A stretch of DNA of 64,000 nt from Brachybacterium phenoliresistens (GCF_000576425.1 NZ_KK069994.1:186001-250000), one strand, 5' to 3'; positions 1 through 9,343 are shown, numbered from the stretch's first letter. Made by a program: numbers and translations. The notes: a model not told the origin generated them from the letters alone.

Positions 1-2
1 TG

Positions 3-374
3 CCCGACGAGCCCGTCGAGGTCCTCGGCGATCCCCGCCAGCTCGCGCAGGTCCTCGCGAACCTGCTCTCCAACGCCCGCAAGCACACCCCCGCCGGAAC
101 CACCGTGCAGGTCCGGCTGCGCCTCCACGGCCGCGAGGCCGTGCTCGAGGTCGCCGACGACGGCCCCGGCATCGACCCCTCCGTCCAGGGCGACGTCTTC
201 GACCGCTTCACCCGCGCCGACCGCGCCCGCTCGGGCCGCGACGGCACCACCGGGCTCGGGCTGCCGATCGTCAGGGCGATCGTGGTCTCCCACGGCGGCG
301 ACATCGCCCTGGACTCCCGCCCCGGGAGCACCGTCTTCACCGTCCGCCTCCCGCTGGCGCCGCCTGCGGTGTGA
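3..374 (+). CDS. Sensor histidine kinase, C-terminal fragment (5' end outside window)
   Basis: Only the HATPase catalytic domain of a two-component sensor kinase is present; the gene enters from the left edge. Reading from base 3 gives, in order, an N-box (NLLSNARKHTP), a G1 box (DDGPGI), an F-box (FDRFTRAD) and a G2 box (GLGLPIV), which is the ATP-binding Bergerat fold of OmpR-partner (HPK1-type) kinases. The H-box and any membrane sensor would lie upstream. It would autophosphorylate and pass phosphate to a response regulator, presumably encoded just to the left. The signal sensed cannot be inferred. Confidence 0.93.
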   Translation, partial: PDEPVEVLGDPRQLAQVLANLLSNARKHTPAGTTVQVRLRLHGREAVLEVADDGPGIDPSVQGDVFDRFTRADRARSGRDGTTGLGLPIVRAIVVSHGGDIALDSRPGSTVFTVRLPLAPPAV

Positions 375-412
375 CGTGCGCCTGCCGGGTGGGCCATCGG
401 CCGCGGGCGGGC

Positions 413-418
413 TAGGAT
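413..418 (+). promoter_or_regulatory. Candidate -10 element for ileS leader
   Basis: TAGGAT lies in the gap after the kinase stop and just before the T-box leader, so transcription would begin near 425. No convincing -35 is seen, as is common here. Confidence 0.45.
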
Positions 419-424
419 CGGGGG

Positions 425-662
425 CATCGGCATCGACCCGGCCATCACCGGAGAGCCGCGGGAAGAACAGCGTCCCCGAGCGCCGGCCCATCGGCCCCAC
501 GCGGAGGCGCCCAGTAGAACCCGCCGGGACCAGCCCGTCACAGCTGAGGAACAAGGGGGCACCTGGCCCGCGGCCCGGCCGTGCGCGAGGCGTCAACCGA
601 GGTGGTACCGCGCCGCAGGGCGTCCTCGGGACAGCACAGTCCACGCCGCCCCGGAGGTCCCC
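425..662 (+). promoter_or_regulatory. T-box riboswitch leader of ileS (translational, short Stem I type)
   Basis: The leader holds the T-box core GAGGTGGTACCGCG at 599-612, including TGGT (603-606), which would pair with the ACCA end of uncharged tRNA-Ile. A hairpin at about 438-451 (CCGG arms) displays ATC at 444-446, an isoleucine codon and probable specifier. The Shine-Dalgarno GGAGGT (653-658) lies 4 nt before the ATG. No terminator with a U-tract is seen, so control of translation initiation is likely. This matches the known actinobacterial ileS T-boxes with very short Stem I. Exact helices were not computed. Confidence 0.85.
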
Positions 663-3600
663 ATGGTGTATCCGAAGAACGGATCCCCCCTCGTCCCCTC
701 GCCGAACCTGCCTGCGCTCGAGAACCGCATCCAGGAGTTCTGGCGCACCGACGACACCTTCCGGGCCTCCATCGCGCAGCGCGCCGACGCCCCGGAGTTC
801 GTGTTCTACGACGGCCCGCCCTTCGCCAACGGCCTGCCCCACTACGGCCATCTGCTGACCGGCTTCGTCAAGGACGTGGTGCCGCGCTTCCGCACGATGT
901 GCGGGGACCGGGTCGAGCGCCGCTTCGGCTGGGACACCCACGGCCTGCCCGCCGAGCTCGAGGCCATGCGCGAGCTGGGCATGACCGAGAAGTCCGAGAT
1001 CGAGGCCATGGGCGTGGAGCAGTTCAACGCCGCCGCCCGCGCCTCGGTGCTGAAGTACACCAAGGAGTGGGAGGAGTACGTCACCCGCCAGGCGCGCTGG
1101 GTCGACTTCGAGAACGACTACAAGACCCTCGACCCCACCTTCATGGAGTCGGTGCTGTGGGCCTTCAAGACCCTGCACGACAAGGGCCGCGCCTACGAGG
1201 GCTACTCCGTCATGCCGTACTGCTGGAAGGACGAGACCGTCCTGTCCACGCACGAGCTGCGCATGGACGACGACGTCTACCAGGACCGCCAGGACCCCTC
1301 GGTCGTGATCACCTTCCCCCTGACCGGCGACCGGGCGGAGCAGCTGGGCCTGGCCGGGGTGAAGGCCCTGGCCTGGACCACCACCCCGTGGACGCTGCCC
1401 ACCAACTTCTCCCTGGCCGTGGGCCCGGAGATCACGTACGTGACCGTCCCCGCCGGGCCCCGGGGCGCGGCCGACGGCACCGCCGAGGGCGCCGGGACCT
1501 TCCTCCTGGCCGAGGACCTGCTGGGCGCCTTCGTTAAGGAGCTGGGCTACGAGGACCTCGAGGCCGTGCAGGCCGCCGTCGGCGAGCGCCGGTACGCCGG
1601 CGCCGAGCTCGAGCACATCACCTACGACGTGCTGTGGGACGTGTACTCCGCCGACCGCGAGAAGTGGGGCACCCAGAACGCCTGGATCATCACCGTGGCG
1701 GACTACGTCTCCACCTCCGACGGCACCGGGATCGTCCACCAGGCCACCGCCTACGGCGAGGAGGACCAGAAGGTCAACGCCGCCTACGGCATCCCCGTGA
1801 TCGTCTCCGTCGACGACGGCGCGCAGTTCCTGGACCACTTCCGCGGCACCGCCCTGGACGAGATCGCCGGCCTGCAGGTCTTCGAGGCCAACCGGCCGAT
1901 CATCCGCAACCTCCAGCGGATGCACCGGCTGTTCAAGGAGACCAGCTACGTCCACTCGTACCCGCACTGCTGGCGCTGCCGGAACCCGCTGATCTACAAG
2001 GCCGTCAGCTCCTGGTTCGTGAAGGTCGCCGACCAGCGCGAGCGCATGCTCGCGCTGAACGAGCAGATCGAGTGGGTGCCCGGCAACGTCAAGCACGGGC
2101 AGTTCGGGACCTGGCTGGAGGGCGCCCGCGACTGGGCGATCTCCCGCAACCGCTACTTCGGCACGCCCATCCCGGTGTGGAAGTCCGATGACCCGAACCA
2201 CCCGCGCACCGACGTGTACGGCTCCCTCGAGGAGCTGGAGCGGGACTTCGGGCGGGTGCCCACCGACGAGCTGGGCGAGGTCAACCTGCACCGGCCCTAC
2301 ATCGACCACCTCACCCGGCCCAACCCCGACGACCCGACCGGGAAGTCCACCATGCGCCGCGTCACCGACGTGTTCGACGTGTGGTTCGACTCCGGGTCGA
2401 TGCCCTTCGCGCAGGTCCACTACCCCTTCGAGAACGCCGACTGGTTCGAGACCCACAACCCGGCGGACTTCATCGTCGAGTACATCGGGCAGACCCGCGG
2501 CTGGTTCTACGTCATGCACGTGCTGTCCACGGCGCTGTTCGACCGGCCCGCGTTCTCGAGCGTGATCTGCCACGGCATCGTGCTGGGCGAGGACGGGCAG
2601 AAGATGTCCAAGTCCCTGCGCAACTACCCCGACGTGCGCGAGATGTTCGACGCCTACGGGGCCGATGCCATGCGCTGGTTCCTCATGTCCTCGCCGATCC
2701 TGCGCGGCGGGAACCTCGTGGTGGACGAGCCGCGCATCCGCGACGCCGTCCGCCAGACGGTGCTGCCGCTGTGGAGCGTGTGGTACTTCCTGGCGCTGTA
2801 CGCCAACGCCGCGGGGGAGAAGGACGCCGCCGGCCGGCCCGCCGGCTACGAGGCCGCGCCCCGCCACGAGGCCGACGACGTCATGGACCGCTACCTCCTG
2901 GCCCGCACCGGAGATCTGGTGCGCACGGTGCAGGAGCGCATGACCGCGCTGTCCATCGCCGATGCCGCCGAGGCGATCCAGGACCACCTGGACATGCTCA
3001 CCAACTGGTACGTGCGCCGCTCCCGCGACCGCTTCTGGGCCGGCGACGCCCAGGCGATCGACGTGCTGTGGACCTGCCTGGAGGCCCTCACCCGGGTGGC
3101 GGCCCCCCTGCTGCCGATGGTCACCGAGGACATCTGGCAGCAGATGACCGGCGGCCGCTCCGTCCACCTCACCGACTGGCCCGACGCCGATCTCTTCCCG
3201 CGCGACGAGGAGCTCGTCGCGCGGATGGACGAGGTGCGACGGGTGGCGAGCGTGGGCAACTCCCTGCGCAAGAAGGAGGGCCTGCGGGCCCGCCTGCCGC
3301 TGGCGGAGCTGACCGTGGTGCGCGCCGATCCCGAGCAGCTCGCGCCCTTCGCCGAGATCATCGCCGACGAGCTCAACGTGAAGTCCGTGCGCCTTTTGGA
3401 CGTGGCCGGCGAGGAGGCCCGCGGCATGGGCGTCGAGCAGCGCCTGAGCGTGAACGCCCGCGCCGCCGGCCCGCGCCTGGGCAAGCAGGTGCAGCTGGCC
3501 ATCAAGGGCGCGAAGTCCGGGGATTGGTCCCAGGCGGAGGACGGCACCGTCACCGCCGGCGGCCTCGCGCTGGTCGAGGGCGAGTACACCCTCGAGCTGG

Positions 3601-3959
3601 TCGCCGGCTCCGGGGCGGCCGCCGAGGGCCGGGCCATCGGCGTGCTGCGCGGCGGGGACTTCCTCGTGCTGGACACGCGGCTGACCCCGGAGCTCGAGTC
3701 CGAGGGCACCGCCCGTGACGTCGTCCGCGCGATCCAGCAGGCGCGTCGCGAGGCGGGCCTGGAGGTCTCCGATCGGATCGCCCTGACCGTCGCCGGGGAC
3801 GAGGCCGTGGTCGCGGCCGTCGCCGCGCACCGCGATCTGGTCGCCGGGGAGGTCCTCGCCTCCTCGCTCGACGTCCCCGCGGAGCCCGCCGCCGGCGCGC
3901 ACACCGCCGAGGAGAAGGTCGCCGGCGGCGCCGTCCGCCTCTCCGTCGCCCGCGCCTGA
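663..3959 (+). CDS. ileS: Isoleucyl-tRNA synthetase
   Basis: Charges tRNA-Ile with isoleucine in the cytoplasm. The 1098-residue protein is class Ia. It has a HIGH-type motif (PHYGH, about residue 60), the editing domain inserted in the Rossmann fold (TTTPWTLP near 240), WFDSGS before the second half, KMSKS in [10 protein letters not shown] (about residue 645) and an anticodon-binding C-terminal region. The length and the HYGH form fit the eukaryote-like IleS2 branch, which is typical of actinobacteria and known for mupirocin tolerance. The ATG start follows GGAGGT inside the T-box leader. It is monocistronic, followed by a repeat island. Confidence 0.98.
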   Translation: MVYPKNGSPLVPSPNLPALENRIQEFWRTDDTFRASIAQRADAPEFVFYDGPPFANGLPHYGHLLTGFVKDVVPRFRTMCGDRVERRFGWDTHGLPAELEAMRELGMTEKSEIEAMGVEQFNAAARASVLKYTKEWEEYVTRQARWVDFENDYKTLDPTFMESVLWAFKTLHDKGRAYEGYSVMPYCWKDETVLSTHELRMDDDVYQDRQDPSVVITFPLTGDRAEQLGLAGVKALAWTTTPWTLPTNFSLAVGPEITYVTVPAGPRGAADGTAEGAGTFLLAEDLLGAFVKELGYEDLEAVQAAVGERRYAGAELEHITYDVLWDVYSADREKWGTQNAWIITVADYVSTSDGTGIVHQATAYGEEDQKVNAAYGIPVIVSVDDGAQFLDHFRGTALDEIAGLQVFEANRPIIRNLQRMHRLFKETSYVHSYPHCWRCRNPLIYKAVSSWFVKVADQRERMLALNEQIEWVPGNVKHGQFGTWLEGARDWAISRNRYFGTPIPVWKSDDPNHPRTDVYGSLEELERDFGRVPTDELGEVNLHRPYIDHLTRPNPDDPTGKSTMRRVTDVFDVWFDSGSMPFAQVHYPFENADWFETHNPADFIVEYIGQTRGWFYVMHVLSTALFDRPAFSSVICHGIVLGEDGQKMSKSLRNYPDVREMFDAYGADAMRWFLMSSPILRGGNLVVDEPRIRDAVRQTVLPLWSVWYFLALYANAAGEKDAAGRPAGYEAAPRHEADDVMDRYLLARTGDLVRTVQERMTALSIADAAEAIQDHLDMLTNWYVRRSRDRFWAGDAQAIDVLWTCLEALTRVAAPLLPMVTEDIWQQMTGGRSVHLTDWPDADLFPRDEELVARMDEVRRVASVGNSLRKKEGLRARLPLAELTVVRADPEQLAPFAEIIADELNVKSVRLLDVAGEEARGMGVEQRLSVNARAAGPRLGKQVQLAIKGAKSGDWSQAEDGTVTAGGLALVEGEYTLELVAGSGAAAEGRAIGVLRGGDFLVLDTRLTPELESEGTARDVVRAIQQARREAGLEVSDRIALTVAGDEAVVAAVAAHRDLVAGEVLASSLDVPAEPAAGAHTAEEKVAGGAVRLSVARA

Positions 3960-3979
3960 CCCGCCCGGGCCCCGCCCCG

Positions 3980-4085
3980 GGGGCGTCGTTCCGGGGCGTC
4001 GTCCCAGGGCAGCGTCCCGGAGGCGTCGTCCCGGCGTCGAGCCCGGAGGCGTCGTCCCGGCGTCGAGCCCGGAGGCGTCGTCCCG
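3980..4085 (+). repeat. Short GC-rich tandem repeats after ileS
   Basis: A 26-bp unit starting AGGCGTCGTCCCGG is present at 4021-4046 and 4047-4072 and in part at 4073-4085. Degenerate copies of GGCGTCGT(T/C)CC begin near 3981. No ORF or hairpin terminator with known function is apparent. The array runs directly into the palindromic array. Confidence 0.8.
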
Positions 4086-4101
4086 GGCCCGCGCCCCGGA
4101 T

Positions 4102-4301
4102 CGAGTGCCGGTCTACGAGCCATTTCCGACCCCGTTTTGGCTCGTAGACCGGCACTCGGCGCCGCATCCCGGGCGAGTGCCGGTCTGCCAGTCGAAACCG
4201 ACCCGTTGTGGCTCGTAGTTCGGCACTCGGCGCCGCATCCCGGTCGAGTGCCGGTCTACGAGCCGAAACCGACCTCGGTGTGGCTCGAAGACCGGCACTC
4301 G
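4102..4301. repeat. Array of three tandem palindromic repeat units
   Basis: Three inverted-repeat units start at 4102, 4174 and 4245 (period 71-72 bp). Unit 1 has perfect 20-bp arms (CGAGTGCCGGTCTACGAGCC at 4102-4121 and its exact complement at 4139-4158) around a 17-nt loop. Unit 3 (4245-4264/4282-4301) differs by one base. Unit 2 (4174-4193/4210-4229) is more diverged. The loops share a GAAACCGACC-like core, and units are joined by GCGCCGCATCCCGG. It resembles a REP/MITE-type palindromic element; no named family is recognised. Confidence 0.9.
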
Positions 4302-4352
4302 ATGTCGCGCCCGTCCTCGATCGGCGTCGTGTCCGGGCTCGTCCCGGCCGGA

Positions 4353-4358
4353 TAGGGT
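4353..4358 (+). promoter_or_regulatory. -10 element for leaderless antiporter transcript
   Basis: TAGGGT ends 6 nt before the ATG at 4365, placing the transcription start at or next to the start codon. There is no ribosome binding site. Confidence 0.55.
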
Positions 4359-4364
4359 CGCCCC

Positions 4365-5582
4365 ATGGGAGCGGAGCACATGCTGGTGGACGACCTGCTG
4401 TCGATGTGGTGGATCGCGCTGTCGGCCGTCCTCGCGCCGATGCTCGCCCTCGCCACCCGGCGCACCATCCCCGACGTGGTGTGGCTGCTGGCGTTCGGCG
4501 TGGTGATCGGCCCGCACATGCTGGGCCTGGCCGAGCAGACGGACTCCGTCGCCTTCCTGCGCGAGCTCGGCATGGGCTTCCTGTTCCTGCTCGCGGGCTT
4601 CGAGGTGAACCCGGCGGACATGCGCGGCAGGCAGGGGCGCCACGCCGCCCTGACCTGGATCCTGTGCGCCGTCCTCGGGGTCGGCGCCGGGCTGCTCCTG
4701 CTGCAGGGGGAGGGCCGGGTCGCGGTCGTGTTCGGCATCGCCTCGACCTCGACGGCGCTGGGGACGCTGCTGCCGATCCTCAAGGACTCCGGGGCGATGT
4801 CGACGCCGCTGGGCCGGGCGACCATGGTCCACGGCGCCTACGGGGAGCTGCTGCCGATCGTGGCGATGTCCCTGCTGCTGTCCACGCGCGGCACCTGGCA
4901 GGCGGCGCTGGTCCTGCTGCTGTTCGCCGTGGCCGCGGTGCTGACCGTCGCCATCCCCGCCCGGTTCTTCCGGCGCGTCCCGCTGCTGACGAAGGCGTTC
5001 GCCGCCGCCTCGAACTCCACGATGCAGACCACGCTGCGCGTGACGATCTGGGTGCTGATCACGCTCATGCTCCTCACGGCGGTGCTCGACCTGGACGTCG
5101 CGCTCGGCGCCTTCGCGGCGGGCCTGCTGATCCACACCGGCATGCGGGCGGTCGCTCCCGAGCACGCCGAGGAGATCATGCACAAGGTGGAGGTGGTCGG
5201 GTTCAGCCTGCTGATCCCGGTGTTCTTCGTGACCAGCGGGATGGGCATCGACCTCGGGGCGGTCTTCGCGCGGTGGCCGCTGCTGCTGGGGTTCGTCGTG
5301 GTGATCGCCGCGGTCCGCGGCCTGCCGGTGATGCTGCGGGAGATGCTCACGCCCACCGGCTCGGGGCTGACCACGGTGCGGGAGCAGGCAGGGCTGGGGC
5401 TCTACGCGGCCACGGGGCTGCCGATCATCGTCGCCGTCACCCAGCTGGCCGTGTCCGCGGAGCTGATCTCCAGCACGATGGCCTCGATCATGGTCACCGG
5501 CGGCGCCGTCACGGTGCTGGTCTTCCCGTTCGTCGCCTCGCGGCTGACGGCGCGGAGCGGGGACGAGGTCACGTCCCGCTGA
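4365..5582 (+). CDS. Cation:proton antiporter, CPA2/Na+(K+)/H+ exchanger family
   Basis: A 405-residue polytopic membrane protein with about 12 hydrophobic segments, of the Na+/H+ exchanger fold (as in KefB/C transmembrane domains). Family-like segments include the early ...FGVVIGPHMLGL and FLFLLAGFEVNPADMRG stretches, and GIASTSTALGTLLPILKD in the core. It ends soon after the last helix, with no NAD-binding (RCK/TrkA-N) domain, so it lacks the Kef regulatory module. It probably exchanges H+ for Na+ or K+; the ion cannot be read from sequence. The ATG is likely leaderless. Its last 14 nt overlap the convergent hydrolase gene. Confidence 0.88.
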   Translation: MGAEHMLVDDLLSMWWIALSAVLAPMLALATRRTIPDVVWLLAFGVVIGPHMLGLAEQTDSVAFLRELGMGFLFLLAGFEVNPADMRGRQGRHAALTWILCAVLGVGAGLLLLQGEGRVAVVFGIASTSTALGTLLPILKDSGAMSTPLGRATMVHGAYGELLPIVAMSLLLSTRGTWQAALVLLLFAVAAVLTVAIPARFFRRVPLLTKAFAAASNSTMQTTLRVTIWVLITLMLLTAVLDLDVALGAFAAGLLIHTGMRAVAPEHAEEIMHKVEVVGFSLLIPVFFVTSGMGIDLGAVFARWPLLLGFVVVIAAVRGLPVMLREMLTPTGSGLTTVREQAGLGLYAATGLPIIVAVTQLAVSAELISSTMASIMVTGGAVTVLVFPFVASRLTARSGDEVTSR

Positions 5583-7266
5583 GGTCGGTGCGTCCCACCT
5601 CGACGACGTGGGAGGCGGTCACGGTCGCCCCCTCGCCGAGGTAGACCCCGGTCAGCTCGCGCTCCAGGCCGCGCAGCACGGGATCCTGCGCGGTGCCGCG
5701 GGCGAGGGTCCCGGCGTAGCCGAGGGCCGGTTCGCCCTGCGGGCCGAGGGAGTCGTGGTTGCGCCGCAGCCAGTCCTCGGCGTCCCAGGCGCTCTCCCCG
5801 CTGTCCAGCAGCACCTCGTGGACCTGGGGCGATGTGAGCCGGCTGCCGTCGACCCGCAGCCCCTGCAGGTCCAGGTGCGCGATCGGGTCGCCGCTCGCGC
5901 CGTGCGCGCCGAGCGACAGCGGCCCGTGGGTGACGTTGACGACCTGGGTCGCGGGATCCGCGGGCAGCACCGTCTGCACGGGCGAGCCGATCGAGAGGGT
6001 GTGCGTGACCGCGTACGTGCCCGGGGCGCCGCTGGTGCTGTTGAACGTCGGGTCCGCCGCGAGGTGGGTCGCGACGATCCCGCCCTGGGAGTGTCCCACC
6101 AGCAGCACGCGGGATCCCGGCGGCACGAGCGGGTCGCCGCCGGGCCCGGGGGCGGACAGGGCCGCCCGCACGTCGTGCATGGCCGCGGGATGCTGGCCGG
6201 CCACCAGGCGCAGGTTGGAAGCCCAGTCCCGCGAGGCGCCCTGCCCGCCCCAGGAATCGGGCGCCGAGGTGATCGGCGCGCCCTCGGTCGGAGGGACCTG
6301 CACGATGTAGGCGCGTGCGCCATCGGCCCCGAGCACCTCCTGGATGCCGATCCTCCCGAAGGGCAGCGGCCCCGCGTCACCGGCCCGCCGCCGTAGTGCG
6401 GCGTTGTCCCGGATGAGGTCCGGCAGGCTCGCCGGGGCGGGGGTGCGCGTCTCGTCGCTGCGCACCGCGTGCACGATCCCTCCGGGGCGATCGTCCAGGA
6501 ACGGGGAGTCCTCGCCGGTGGCGGCCTCGAGGATCCCGACCCCGCCGGACCCGGTGACCAGGATCGCGCCGGAGACGAGCTGGGCGAGAGTCGGCGTCCT
6601 GCCGCCGGCCGTCCAGTCCTCGAGGACCGCACCGAAGCGGTCGGCGTCCCGTCCCAGCTGCTCGAGGCCCTCGGTGCGCACCCCGCGTGCGTCCAGCTCG
6701 GACAGCACGCGCTCCCCGGCGAGGTCGAGGCCCTCGCCGATGCCCGCGGAGATCTCCGCAGCGCTCGAGGGCCACGCCGATGCCCCGGGAGAGCCGGCGC
6801 GCCCGCGTCCCACGGCCGCGACCCCGAGGACACGGCCGCTCGGACCCGACCGGGCCGACGCGGCAGAGCCCGCAGCCATGGCCCCCAGGGCAGGGACCGC
6901 CCCCAGGGCAGGGGCGGCACCCATCGCAGGGACGGCACCCATGGCAGGTCCTGCAGCTATGTCTGGGCTGGCCCCCGCGCCGGGGGCCGGAGAGCGGTCC
7001 ACGGCGGAGGCCGCGTCCTGGGCGGCCGCCTCGGCCCGCAGACGGGCGCCGGTCGCGCGCAGGGCGAGCTCGGCGCGCAGCAGCGGTCCCACCGCCGCCG
7101 TGCTCACCCTGTCCCGGAACGCCTCGGCATCGGCCCCCTCCCAGGCGGCGGCCGTGGTCGCGGTCCGCAGGAGGAGCGCGAGCAGATGCAGCCGATCGGC
7201 CCCGGCGAGGAGCCGGCCGGACTGCTCACGACCGCGCCCGGTGTCCATGCCGCAGAAGGCGCTCAT
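5569..7266 (-). CDS. Alpha/beta hydrolase with WXG-like helical N-terminus
   Basis: A 565-residue protein with three parts. Residues 1-90 are helical and Ala-rich with a W-x-G turn (AAWEGADAEAF), like WXG100/ESX-related domains. Residues about 95-150 are a low-complexity Ala/Gly/Met stretch of short AP(A/M)(L/M)GA repeats. The C-terminal half has a lipase-type nucleophile elbow GHSQGG, with a candidate His in the distal part. No signal peptide is seen, so export, if any, could be by a type VII-like route; that is inference. Substrate unknown. Its 3' end overlaps the antiporter gene. The ATG at 7266 has only a weak upstream GGGG-type ribosome site. Confidence 0.75.
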   Translation of the reverse strand: MSAFCGMDTGRGREQSGRLLAGADRLHLLALLLRTATTAAAWEGADAEAFRDRVSTAAVGPLLRAELALRATGARLRAEAAAQDAASAVDRSPAPGAGASPDIAAGPAMGAVPAMGAAPALGAVPALGAMAAGSAASARSGPSGRVLGVAAVGRGRAGSPGASAWPSSAAEISAGIGEGLDLAGERVLSELDARGVRTEGLEQLGRDADRFGAVLEDWTAGGRTPTLAQLVSGAILVTGSGGVGILEAATGEDSPFLDDRPGGIVHAVRSDETRTPAPASLPDLIRDNAALRRRAGDAGPLPFGRIGIQEVLGADGARAYIVQVPPTEGAPITSAPDSWGGQGASRDWASNLRLVAGQHPAAMHDVRAALSAPGPGGDPLVPPGSRVLLVGHSQGGIVATHLAADPTFNSTSGAPGTYAVTHTLSIGSPVQTVLPADPATQVVNVTHGPLSLGAHGASGDPIAHLDLQGLRVDGSRLTSPQVHEVLLDSGESAWDAEDWLRRNHDSLGPQGEPALGYAGTLARGTAQDPVLRGLERELTGVYLGEGATVTASHVVEVGRTDLSGT

Positions 7267-7436
7267 CGCGCACCGTCCCCGCCCGGCGTCCCGCTGCTCA
7301 TGGCGCCTCCGCTCGACCCTCGCGGGCGGCCCTCGCCCGCGCCGCCCACGCTAGGCAGGACCGTCGGCGACCGCCGGCCGATGTGGACCGACGTGACATG
7401 GGGAGGACGGGCGCGGCCGCGCCCCGTCCCGGCTCG

Positions 7437-7442
7437 TAGACT
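7437..7442 (+). promoter_or_regulatory. Candidate -10 element for folC
   Basis: TAGACT about 41 nt before the folC start, in the divergent gap between the hydrolase gene and folC. Confidence 0.45.
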
Positions 7443-7483
7443 GATCGGCGCCCGTCACCCGCCCCGCGCCCCCAGGAGCTCTT

Positions 7484-8857
7484 GTGCCTCGTCCGTCCCG
7501 ACCTGCCATGTCGCAGGAGCTGCGTCAGGTCTACGCCGCGCTGCTCGAGCGTGCCCCGGAGAACCGGATCGAACCGGATCTCTCGCGGATCCGCCGGGTG
7601 ATGGAACTCATGGGCGACCCGCAGAACTCCTATCGCAGCATCCGCATCGCCGGCACCAACGGCAAGACCACCACCGCCCGCATCATCGAGCGGATCCTGC
7701 GCGAGACCGGGCTGCGCACCGGGCGCATGACCAGCCCGCACCTGCATTCGCCGACGGAGCGCATCGCCATCGACGGCGAGAGCATCGACGAGGAGGGCTT
7801 CCTCCAGGCCTACTACGACGTCGAGCCCTTCGCCCAGGTCGTGGACCGCGAGCAGCTCGAGGCCGGGGGAGTGCGGCTGACGTTCTTCGAGTACCTCACC
7901 GCCATGGGCTACCAGGCCTTCGCCTCGGCGCCGGTGGACGTCGCCGTGGTCGAGACCGGGCTCGGCGGCACCTGGGACGCCACCGGCGTGGTCGCCCCGG
8001 ACGTCGCCGTCGTGACCGCCATCGGCCTGGACCATCAGGAGTACCTCGGCGAGACGATCGCCGAGATCGCCGGCGAGAAGGCCGGCATCCTCACCCCCGG
8101 CGCCTTCGCCGTCCTCGCCGAGCAGCTCGAGGAGGACGCGGCCGATGTGCTGCGCGACCGGCTCGAGGAGATCGGGGCCGAGGCCGCCATCGAGGGCCAG
8201 CAGATCGCCGTGCTCTCGCGCACCCCGGGCGTGGGCGGGCAGATGCTCTCCCTGCAGGGCGTGGCCGCCCGCTACGACGAGGTCTTCCTCTCCCTGCTGG
8301 GGGAGCACCAGGCGCACAACGCGCTGCTGGCCGTCGCGGCCTGCGAGGCGCTGCTGGGCGGCGGGGAGACGCCGCTGGGCGCCGAGGTGCTCTCCGCGGC
8401 GCTCGCCGAGGTCAGCTCCCCGGGACGCGCCGAGGTCGTGCGCCAGGCGCCGACGATCCTCGTGGACGCGGCCCACAACCCCTCCGGTGCCGCGACCCTC
8501 GTGGCGACCGTGCGGGAGAACTTCCGTCTGACTCGCACCGTGGGCCTGGTCGGGATCCTCGAGGACAAGGAGGCCGAGGCCATCCTGGAGACGCTCGAGC
8601 CGCTGCTGGACGAGGTCGTGATCACCCAGTCCTCCTCCCCGCGGGCGATCCCCGCGGATCGCCTCGCCGACATCGCCCGCGAGGTCTTCGAGGACGAGGA
8701 CCGCGTGGTCGAGGTCGCCGCGCTGCCGGACGCGATCCAGCGCGCCGTCGACCTCGCCGAGCAGCACGGCGACCAGTTCTCCGGCGTCGTCGTGGCCGGC
8801 TCGGTGACCCTCGCCGCCGAGGCCCGGGACCTGCTCGGGCACGGCGAGGAGGCGTGA
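7484..8857 (+). CDS. folC: Bifunctional folylpolyglutamate synthase/dihydrofolate synthase
   Basis: Adds glutamate to dihydropteroate and to reduced folates, in the cytoplasm. The 457-residue product has the Mur-ligase-like P-loop GTNGKTTTA (about residue 57), TSPHLHSPTERI after it, an ETGLGGTWDATG segment and the C-terminal VDAAHNPSGA motif of FolC. The GTG at 7484 is preferred because AGGAG (7474-7478) lies 5 nt upstream; an in-frame ATG at 7508 is the alternative. The stop overlaps the next start by 1 nt, so it is coupled to the DUF4233 gene, a usual actinobacterial pairing. Confidence 0.96.
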   Translation: MPRPSRPAMSQELRQVYAALLERAPENRIEPDLSRIRRVMELMGDPQNSYRSIRIAGTNGKTTTARIIERILRETGLRTGRMTSPHLHSPTERIAIDGESIDEEGFLQAYYDVEPFAQVVDREQLEAGGVRLTFFEYLTAMGYQAFASAPVDVAVVETGLGGTWDATGVVAPDVAVVTAIGLDHQEYLGETIAEIAGEKAGILTPGAFAVLAEQLEEDAADVLRDRLEEIGAEAAIEGQQIAVLSRTPGVGGQMLSLQGVAARYDEVFLSLLGEHQAHNALLAVAACEALLGGGETPLGAEVLSAALAEVSSPGRAEVVRQAPTILVDAAHNPSGAATLVATVRENFRLTRTVGLVGILEDKEAEAILETLEPLLDEVVITQSSSPRAIPADRLADIAREVFEDEDRVVEVAALPDAIQRAVDLAEQHGDQFSGVVVAGSVTLAAEARDLLGHGEEA

Positions 8858-9261
8858 TGCTGCGCGACCTGACGCCCTCCCCGCGCGCCCACGGGGCCCA
8901 GCGGATGCTCTCGGCGACCACGCTCACCGTCGAGGCCTTCGTGGTCTTCTTCGCCGTGCTGGTCGCCCACCAGCTCAGCCCCGACCACCGGGTCACGACC
9001 TGGGTGTGGGGTCTCGCGACCGCGGCGGCGCTCGTCCTGGTCTCGGGCGCGCTCAAGCGCGGGTCCTGGCCGTACTACGCGGGGATGGCCCTGCAGCTGC
9101 CCGTGCTGGCGCTGGGCCTGCTGGTGCCCGCCATGTGGGTGATCGGCGTCGTCTTCGGCGGTCTGTACGTCTTCGGGGTCTTCAAGGGCCACCAGCTCGA
9201 CGCCGAGAAGGACGAGGTCGACCGGCGCTACCACGCGGCGCACCCTCCGGCGGCGGAGTGA
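8857..9261 (+). CDS. DUF4233 family membrane protein
   Basis: A 134-residue protein with about four hydrophobic segments (starting near residues 22, 48, 70 and 90) and a charged C-terminal tail (DAEKDEVDRRYHAAHP). The size and position right after folC match the actinobacterial DUF4233 family, whose function is unknown. The ATG shares one base with the folC stop (TGATG), implying translational coupling. The last 25 bases around its stop are tandemly duplicated downstream. Confidence 0.85.
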   Translation: MLRDLTPSPRAHGAQRMLSATTLTVEAFVVFFAVLVAHQLSPDHRVTTWVWGLATAAALVLVSGALKRGSWPYYAGMALQLPVLALGLLVPAMWVIGVVFGGLYVFGVFKGHQLDAEKDEVDRRYHAAHPPAAE

Positions 9262-9290
9262 GCCGCACCCTCCCGCGGCGGAGTGAGCCG
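9241..9290 (+). repeat. 25-bp tandem duplication spanning a stop codon
   Basis: 9241-9265 and 9266-9290 are identical in 24 of 25 positions. The first copy contains the last DUF4233 codons and its TGA. Confidence 0.85.
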
Positions 9291-9337
9291 CGCCCCGGCC
9301 GGACCGGATCCGTGCCCGGGGCGCGCCCGGTGATCGG

Positions 9338-9343
9338 TAGGGT
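9338..9343 (+). promoter_or_regulatory. -10 element for leaderless ndk
   Basis: TAGGGT is followed by 7 nt and then the ndk ATG. There is no ribosome binding site in between. Confidence 0.55.

Noticed and set aside
6469-9261. Long plus-strand frame joined to the DUF4233 gene
   Set aside because: Only the last 134 codons (from 8857) are protein-like; the rest is antisense to the hydrolase gene and out of frame with folC.
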